A stretch of DNA of 64,000 nt. Source: Rhizobium tropici CIAT 899. GTDB lineage: Bacteria; Pseudomonadota; Alphaproteobacteria; Rhizobiales; Rhizobiaceae. The stretch spans positions 3,027,001 to 3,091,000 of the forward strand of contig NC_020059.1 in assembly GCF_000330885.1 (NCBI RefSeq), written 5' to 3'. The notes below the pieces were generated by a model. The model was not told where the DNA came from. It saw nothing but the letters and a program-made list of their open reading frames with translations, and did no database searches. Of this stretch, positions 59,335 through 64,000 are shown one piece after another (position 1 is the stretch's first letter; each line of letters begins with the position of its first letter). The translations under genes and the position numbers were made by a program.

Positions 59335-61305
59335 ATGTCAGAACCGACAACCCGCAGCCTTGGCGCGACCCTCACCGACTCGGGTGTTGAATTTGCCGTC
59401 TATTCCAGGCATGCCGAGCAGATAGACCTCTGTCTGTTCGACGCTGAGGGCCGCAAGGAAATCGCGCGGCTTCCGCTCGCACGCGACGGCGATGAGCATC
59501 GACTCTTTGTTAGAGATGCCGGGGAAGGCACGCGCTACGGCCTGCGAGCCCATGGTTCATACGATCCCGACCAAGGCCTGTGGTTCGACCCTTCCAAACT
59601 GCTGGTCGACCCCTATACCAGGGAAATAGACCGGCCGTTTCGCTACGATCCGCGCCTGGGGATCTTCGGTGCGGACACGCAGGATCTGATGCCCAAGGCG
59701 ATCGTCTCGCGCGATATCGCGGTAAAGCGAGCCAAGCCTTTGTTTCAGCCGGGCGGTCTGATCTATGAAATCGCCGTGAAGCCCTTCACCATGCTGCATC
59801 CCGACGTGCCGGCGAAACAGCGCGGCACGCTCGGCGCCCTCGCCCATCCCTTCGTCATCGCGCATCTCAAGCGTCTGCAGGTCGACGCCATCGAACTGAT
59901 GCCGATCACCGCATGGATCGATGAACGGCACCTGCCGCCGCTCGGCCTCACCAATGGCTGGGGCTACAATCCGGTCGCCTTCATGGCGCTCGACCCGCGC
60001 CTCGTCCCCGGCGGCATGAAGGAGCTGCGCGAGACGGTCGCTGCCCTTCACGCCGAAGGCATCGCCGTCATCCTCGATCTCGTCTTCAATCATACCGGCG
60101 AGAGCGACCGCCAGGGCCCGACACTATCCCTGCGCGGCCTCGACAACCCCACTTATTTCCGCCATTTGCCGGACCAGCCCGGAACGCTGGTCAACGATAC
60201 TGGCACTGGAAACACCGTCGCCTGCGATCAGCCGGTAACGCGAAAGCTCATTATCGACAGCCTCAGCCATTTTGTCCGCAATACCGGCATCGACGGCTTC
60301 CGCTTCGATCTCGCCACCGTGCTGGGACGCAACGGCAAGGGCTTCGATCCGGAAAGCATGACGCTTCGCACCATGCTGGCGGACGAAGTGCTGCAGGATC
60401 GCATTATGATCGCCGAACCCTGGGACATCGGTCCCGGCGGCTATCAGCTCGGGAATTTCCCGGCACCTTTTCTCGAATGGAACGACCGCGCCCGCGACGA
60501 CCTGCGCCGCTTCTGGCGCGGCGATGCCGGCATCGGCGATCTGGCAACGATCCTTGCCGGCTCCTCCTCCATCTTCGGCCGTGACGGGCGCACGCAGACG
60601 CGCTGCGTCAACTTCCTCGCGGCCCATGACGGCTTCACGCTGATGGATCTCGTTTCCTACGAGAACAAGCACAATGAGGCCAATGGCGAAAACAATCGCG
60701 ACGGCCACAACGAAAACTTCTCCTGGAACAACGGCATCGAGGGAAAAACGGACGATCAGGCGATCCAGTCCAAGCGCCGCGCCGATATCGAAGCCATGCT
60801 GTCGACGCTCTTTGCCGCGCGCGGCACGATCATGCTGACCGCGGGCGATGAAGGCGGGCGCAGCCAGCAGGGCAACAACAATGCCTATTGCCAGGACAAC
60901 GCCATCACCTGGATGGACTGGAAGCTGCTGGACGAAGAGCTGATCGGCCATACCGCCTGGCTCGCCGGTCTGCACCGCCGCTTCACGGCCTTTGCCGATA
61001 TGAATTTCTTCCGCGGCGATGGCGACGTGCTTTGGTTCTCAAGCGCAGGGACGCCGATGACGGTGCCGGATTGGGAGGCGCCGGGAGCGGCCGTGCTCGG
61101 CATGGCGCTGCAAACAGGGGATCGCGCGACACATCGATCGACGCGGCTCGCGCTGGTCTTCAATCGCGCCGCGGACGAGCGCTCCGTGACATTGCCGGTT
61201 TCCGAAAGCGGCGGCTGGTCCCGGCTGACGGTGGCAGGCGAAACGCCAGCCGGGGAGCAGATCGCCATTCCCGCCCGCTCCGTCGCTTTCTTTGTCGAAA
61301 ACTGA
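59335..61305 (+). CDS. glgX: Glycogen debranching enzyme
   Basis: GlgX hydrolyses alpha-1,6 branches of phosphorylase-limit glycogen. The 656-residue GH13 protein has an N-terminal CBM48 (TLTDSGVEFAVYSRHAEQIDLCLFD). The catalytic barrel includes LVFNHTGESDRQGPTLSLRG, DGFRFDLATVLGRN (nucleophile Asp), MIAEPWDIGPGGYQLGNFP (acid Glu) and FLAAHDGFTLMDLVSYENKHNEANGENNRDG, a string characteristic of GlgX/TreX debranchers. It is separated from pgm by 211 bases containing a repeat, so it may have its own promoter. Confidence 0.95.
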   Translation: MSEPTTRSLGATLTDSGVEFAVYSRHAEQIDLCLFDAEGRKEIARLPLARDGDEHRLFVRDAGEGTRYGLRAHGSYDPDQGLWFDPSKLLVDPYTREIDRPFRYDPRLGIFGADTQDLMPKAIVSRDIAVKRAKPLFQPGGLIYEIAVKPFTMLHPDVPAKQRGTLGALAHPFVIAHLKRLQVDAIELMPITAWIDERHLPPLGLTNGWGYNPVAFMALDPRLVPGGMKELRETVAALHAEGIAVILDLVFNHTGESDRQGPTLSLRGLDNPTYFRHLPDQPGTLVNDTGTGNTVACDQPVTRKLIIDSLSHFVRNTGIDGFRFDLATVLGRNGKGFDPESMTLRTMLADEVLQDRIMIAEPWDIGPGGYQLGNFPAPFLEWNDRARDDLRRFWRGDAGIGDLATILAGSSSIFGRDGRTQTRCVNFLAAHDGFTLMDLVSYENKHNEANGENNRDGHNENFSWNNGIEGKTDDQAIQSKRRADIEAMLSTLFAARGTIMLTAGDEGGRSQQGNNNAYCQDNAITWMDWKLLDEELIGHTAWLAGLHRRFTAFADMNFFRGDGDVLWFSSAGTPMTVPDWEAPGAAVLGMALQTGDRATHRSTRLALVFNRAADERSVTLPVSESGGWSRLTVAGETPAGEQIAIPARSVAFFVEN

Positions 61306-61372
61306 TCCCGGTTGCACTTTCAGTCTCGATTCGCCAGAAAGGGCTTTGACGACACAGACTGACGAGGATGGC

Positions 61373-61861
61373 ATGCCTGGCGAAATTTCGCTTGTTGAGA
61401 TCATGAAGCTTGCGGGAACGGAAATCGGCGTTTCCGATTGGATCACCGTCGACCAGACGATGATCGACACCTTTGCCGATGCGACGCTCGATCACCAATT
61501 CATCCACGTCGATCCCGAGCGCGCCAAAGCGGAAACCCCCTATGGCGGCACCATCGCCCATGGCTTCCTGACACTCTCGCTGCTCTCGGCGATGAACTAT
61601 AGCGCATTGCCGAAGATCCGCGAACAGACCATGGGCATCAACTACGGCTTCGAGAAGATCCGCTTCATGTCGCCGGTCAAGTGCGGAGCGCGGGTGCGAG
61701 GACGTTTCACACTCGCCGAAACGCGGCTGCGCGGCGCCAATATGCTGATGCTGACCTATGACGTGACAGTCGAGATCGAAAACGAACGCAAACCGGCGCT
61801 AACCGCGACATGGACGACCATATCGCAGTTCGACCCGAAGGATCGGCCCGAAGAGGGTTAA
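61373..61861 (+). CDS. MaoC-like (NodN family) dehydratase
   Basis: This 162-residue single hotdog-fold protein has the R-hydratase motif DATLDHQFIHVDPERAKAETPYGGTIAHGFLTLSLL (residues about 38-73), with the catalytic Asp and His of the hydratase-2 signature. Length and sequence resemble rhizobial NodN and the NodN-like MaoC proteins that hydrate enoyl-CoA. No nod genes are near, so a housekeeping fatty-acid or PHB role is more likely. The start at 61373 has GAGGATGG upstream. An earlier in-frame start at 61292 overlaps glgX and is unlikely. The last 4 bases overlap the convergent small gene. Confidence 0.88.
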   Translation: MPGEISLVEIMKLAGTEIGVSDWITVDQTMIDTFADATLDHQFIHVDPERAKAETPYGGTIAHGFLTLSLLSAMNYSALPKIREQTMGINYGFEKIRFMSPVKCGARVRGRFTLAETRLRGANMLMLTYDVTVEIENERKPALTATWTTISQFDPKDRPEEG

Positions 61862-62169
61862 GACTTTTTCAGGATGGAGCGGATTTTCTGCATAAATATA
61901 ACCAGAAGAAGAAGCGCAATTCCACAGAGAGCTTCCGGGAGTTGGGAAGTTAAAGCGCGAAATATGGAAAGCGCATCGAAGGAAACTTCGCCGTCTACAA
62001 CCTGCTCGATTATATGAAGAACTATTATTGCGGGTATGAAAGCCATCAAGTAGCTTCGAATATGGTCTAAAGCGTTAAATTTACTTGGTATCGTTGGCTG
62101 CGTGCTTCCGAAGCCTATACCGGTCCATGACTTGGAATCGACTTCCAGGCTTTCCCTGTCAGAGCCCAT
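61858..62169 (-). CDS. Small two-helix membrane protein, function unknown
   Basis: This 103-residue protein begins MGSDRESLEVDSKSWTGIGFGSTQPTIPSKF. It has two transmembrane segments, at about residues 42-60 (LMAFIPAIIVLHIIEQVV) and 78-97 (LPEALCGIALLLLVIFMQKI), and a basic tail RSILKKS. The start at 62169 has AAAGG eight bases upstream; in-frame ATGs at 62175, 62193 and up to 62286 are alternatives. Base composition is clearly more AT-rich than the neighbours, which suggests horizontal acquisition or relaxed selection. No family is recognised. Confidence 0.55.
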   Translation of the reverse strand: MGSDRESLEVDSKSWTGIGFGSTQPTIPSKFNALDHIRSYLMAFIPAIIVLHIIEQVVDGEVSFDALSIFRALTSQLPEALCGIALLLLVIFMQKIRSILKKS

Positions 62170-62347
62170 GGGCATGACCTTTGTATCGCGCATCACGCTG
62201 CGCTGATTGAGGGCGAGTGCTACGAGCGCGCCCATACAGCCAGTATGCAACCGAAATTGACGGTACACAAGATCGATTGCCATCAACTCTCGGCATCATG
62301 CACCAAGCCAATTTTTACATCGACTTTGCCTGCGAAGTCCGTCGGGC

Positions 62348-62896
62348 TTAAAGCCCAGCATCCTCCGCACCTTCGGCGAGAAGGCCGAACGCATAGTCGG
62401 AGAAGGAGCGCCAGACCTCGACGCGGAACGTCTCCTCATCGAGCCGCAGGACCACGACCTCAGCCTTGCCGAGCAGCGTGCGCGAGCAAGCGCCGACAGA
62501 GAATGCGCTCAGCGAAACATCCTGCGGGCAGCCGGCGGCAAGCGTTGCTTCCGCGCCGGGACCGGAGATGATGACTGCGGTATTGCGATGTGAGACATCG
62601 GTCGCCGAATGCAGCACACCGGACGATGCCGCCACGCCGACCAGCTCGGCACCGTTTTCATCGATGACGAGCCATTCGTCCGGGCCGAGCCACAGGGCAT
62701 GACGGCCATTGGCGCCGGCTGACGTCTTCGGGCGGGTCGGCAGCTGAAGGCCGAGCGCCTGCGAAAGACCATGGACAGAATCCGCAGGCGCGCGCAGCGA
62801 AATGCGGCTTGCAGGAGCGGCTGGCGTCAGCCGGACGGTCGAGGAACCGCCGTGGCGGCCGGCGAGTGGCAGTTTGCGGGTAGCGAGATCAGCCAT
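62348..62896 (-). CDS. soxG: Sarcosine oxidase, gamma subunit
   Basis: SoxG is the small structural subunit of heterotetrameric sarcosine oxidase, which demethylates sarcosine to glycine in the glycine-betaine/choline catabolic route. The 182-residue protein has LRAPADSVHGLSQALGLQLPTRPKTS, then HALWLGPDEWLVID and HSATDVSHRNTAVIISGPGAEATLAAGCPQDVSLSAF. The end is KAEVVVLRLDEETFRVEVWRSFSDYAFGLL, typical of the gamma subunit, whose fold resembles the aminomethyltransferase domain. AAGGAGG lies ahead of the ATG at 62896. The start overlaps the soxA stop by 8 bases, as expected in a sox operon. Confidence 0.92.
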   Translation of the reverse strand: MADLATRKLPLAGRHGGSSTVRLTPAAPASRISLRAPADSVHGLSQALGLQLPTRPKTSAGANGRHALWLGPDEWLVIDENGAELVGVAASSGVLHSATDVSHRNTAVIISGPGAEATLAAGCPQDVSLSAFSVGACSRTLLGKAEVVVLRLDEETFRVEVWRSFSDYAFGLLAEGAEDAGL

Positions 62897-64000
62897 TGAT
62901 CCGGCCTCCTTCCTTGTCAAAAAATACCAGATCCGTCACCTCGACTGATATCGTCTTGTCGGGCATCGGCACATAGAGCGTCTTGCCCATGCGCTCGCGC
63001 CCGCCGGCAACCAGCGCGAAGGCGATGGAGCGGCCGAGATTTTCGGACCAGTAGGACGAGGTGACATGGCCGAGCATGGCCATCGGCTTCTGCTCGTTCG
63101 GATCGGCAACGATCTGTGCGCCCTCCTCCAGCACCACCTTCGGATCGCGGGTGACGAGACCGACGAGCTGCTTGCGGCCTTCCTTGACCAGATCCTGCCG
63201 TTTCAGGCCGCGAATACCGACGAAATCGGTCTTCTTCTTGGAAACGGCCCAGGCAAGGCCGGCGTCATCGGGCGTCACCGTGCCGTCGGTATCCTGGCCG
63301 ACGATGATATAGCCCTTCTCAGCGCGGAGCACGTGCATGGTCTCGGTGCCGTAGGCGCAGGCGCCCAGCGGCTCAGCGCGAGCCCATACGGCCTCCCAAA
63401 CCGACTGGCCATAATCGGCCGGCACATTGATTTCGTAGCCGACTTCACCGGTGAAGGAGACGCGGAACAGCCGCGCCGGCACGCCGCAAACCTTGCACTC
63501 GGCGACACTCATATGCGGGAAGGCCTCGTTGGACAGATCCTGGCCCTCGACCAGCGGCTCGATGATCTCGCGTGCCTTCGGACCCTGTACGGCGATAACA
63601 GCCCATTGCTCGGTGGTCGAGGTCAGCCACACCTTCAGGTGCGGGAACTCGGTCTGCAGATAGTCTTCCATATGATGCAGCACACGCGGCGCACCGCCCG
63701 TCGTGGTCGTCACATGGAAGCGATCCTCGGCCAGACGTCCGACGACGCCATCGTCATAAACGAAGCCGTCTTCGCGGGTCATGATGCCGTAGCGGCAGCG
63801 GCCGGGCTTCAGCGTATCCCAGGCATTGGTGTAGAGGAGGTTCAGGAATTCCGCCGCATCCGGCCCGACCACTTCGATCTTGCCGAGCGTCGAGGCATCG
63901 AACACGCCGGCCACTTCGCGCGCCGTACGGCATTCGCGATTGACGGCCTGATGCATGGTCTCGCCGGCACGCGGATAGAACCAGGCGCGCTTCCAGTTGC
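62889..64000 (-). CDS. soxA: Sarcosine oxidase, alpha subunit, C-terminal part (truncated by window edge)
   Basis: The frame is open from the window end to 62889, giving about 370 C-terminal residues. The N-terminal NAD/FAD and 2Fe-2S domains lie outside the window. The visible part is the tetrahydrofolate-binding aminomethyltransferase (GcvT-like) domain: AVNRECRTAREVAGVFDASTLGKIEVVGPDAAEFLNLLYTN, TREDGFVYDDGVVGRL, VAVQGPKAREI and GEVGYEINVPADYG. The upstream residues NWKRAWFYPRAGET continue the alpha-subunit sequence. SoxA binds the folate that accepts the sarcosine methyl group. It lies directly before soxG with an 8-base overlap. Confidence 0.94.
   Translation of the reverse strand, partial: NWKRAWFYPRAGETMHQAVNRECRTAREVAGVFDASTLGKIEVVGPDAAEFLNLLYTNAWDTLKPGRCRYGIMTREDGFVYDDGVVGRLAEDRFHVTTTTGGAPRVLHHMEDYLQTEFPHLKVWLTSTTEQWAVIAVQGPKAREIIEPLVEGQDLSNEAFPHMSVAECKVCGVPARLFRVSFTGEVGYEINVPADYGQSVWEAVWARAEPLGACAYGTETMHVLRAEKGYIIVGQDTDGTVTPDDAGLAWAVSKKKTDFVGIRGLKRQDLVKEGRKQLVGLVTRDPKVVLEEGAQIVADPNEQKPMAMLGHVTSSYWSENLGRSIAFALVAGGRERMGKTLYVPMPDKTISVEVTDLVFFDKEGGRING

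Noticed and set aside
61373..61861. Naming the MaoC-like gene nodN
   Set aside because: Similarity to NodN is real, but there is no nod box or nod gene nearby and the family is widespread in non-symbiotic metabolism.

Overview
The window is about 64 kb of GC-rich alphaproteobacterial chromosome from the Rhizobium/Agrobacterium group, most like Rhizobium. The evidence is homospermidine synthase, an Omp10-type lipoprotein, CpdR, a MloK1-like channel, the glgP-glgB-glgC-glgA-pgm gene order, heterotetrameric sarcosine oxidase genes, two sRNA loci of rhizobial type, and typical rhizobial intergenic repeats. Nearly all genes look like core metabolism. The one clear mobile element is an IS256-type insertion.

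Layout. 1-10 kb: end of a class IV aminotransferase gene, YciI protein, homospermidine synthase, Omp10, a LysM-tailed 5'-nucleotidase, ferrochelatase, a catalytically degenerate trypsin/PDZ protein, an SPFH-NfeD pair and arabinose-5-phosphate isomerase (Kdo/LPS). 10-17.5 kb: outer-membrane beta-barrel, UDP-glucose pyrophosphorylase, MltB-type transglycosylase, a DUF459 SGNH-like protein lacking catalytic residues, a standalone GlyRS-like class II synthetase core behind a structured leader, and a GFA protein. 17.5-25.6 kb: glutamate synthase gltB-gltD with a terminator-like hairpin between the genes and a palindromic operator at the gltB promoter, then threonine aldolase. 25.6-34.4 kb: LysR/transporter pair, small heat-shock gene with sigma-32 promoter and probable ROSE thermometer, an sRNA of the alpha-r15/AbcR type, DUF2000/Lrp pair, CNG potassium channel, hydrolase, HisN, an sRNA of the MmgR (alpha-r8, suhB motif) type, and N-formylglutamate amidohydrolase. 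34.4-40.2 kb: cpdR, tRNA-Val(GAC), small secreted or unknown proteins, a TerC-family membrane protein behind a three-way-junction leader, and manC. 40.4-48.4 kb: a transglutaminase/DUF2126 - circularly permuted ATP-grasp/alpha-E - transglutaminase operon, and a TadG/vWA protein. 48.7-61.3 kb: glycogen locus glgP-[glgB]-glgC-glgA-pgm-glgX. 61.4-64 kb: MaoC/NodN-like hydratase, a small membrane protein and sarcosine oxidase soxG-soxA (partial).

The most notable observations are these. (1) glgB is interrupted after codon 24 by a complete IS256-family element with perfect 8-bp target duplications, so branching enzyme is probably lost or reduced and the downstream glycogen genes may be affected. 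(2) The transglutaminase/ATP-grasp/alpha-E operon has the composition of a predicted but uncharacterised peptide-ligation and cleavage system. (3) Two sRNA genes are recognisable from promoter, stem-loop and terminator architecture. (4) Several structured leaders or operators are visible (ROSE plus RpoH promoter, TerC leader, synthetase-like leader, gltB operator). (5) Two conserved enzyme-fold proteins have lost their catalytic residues.
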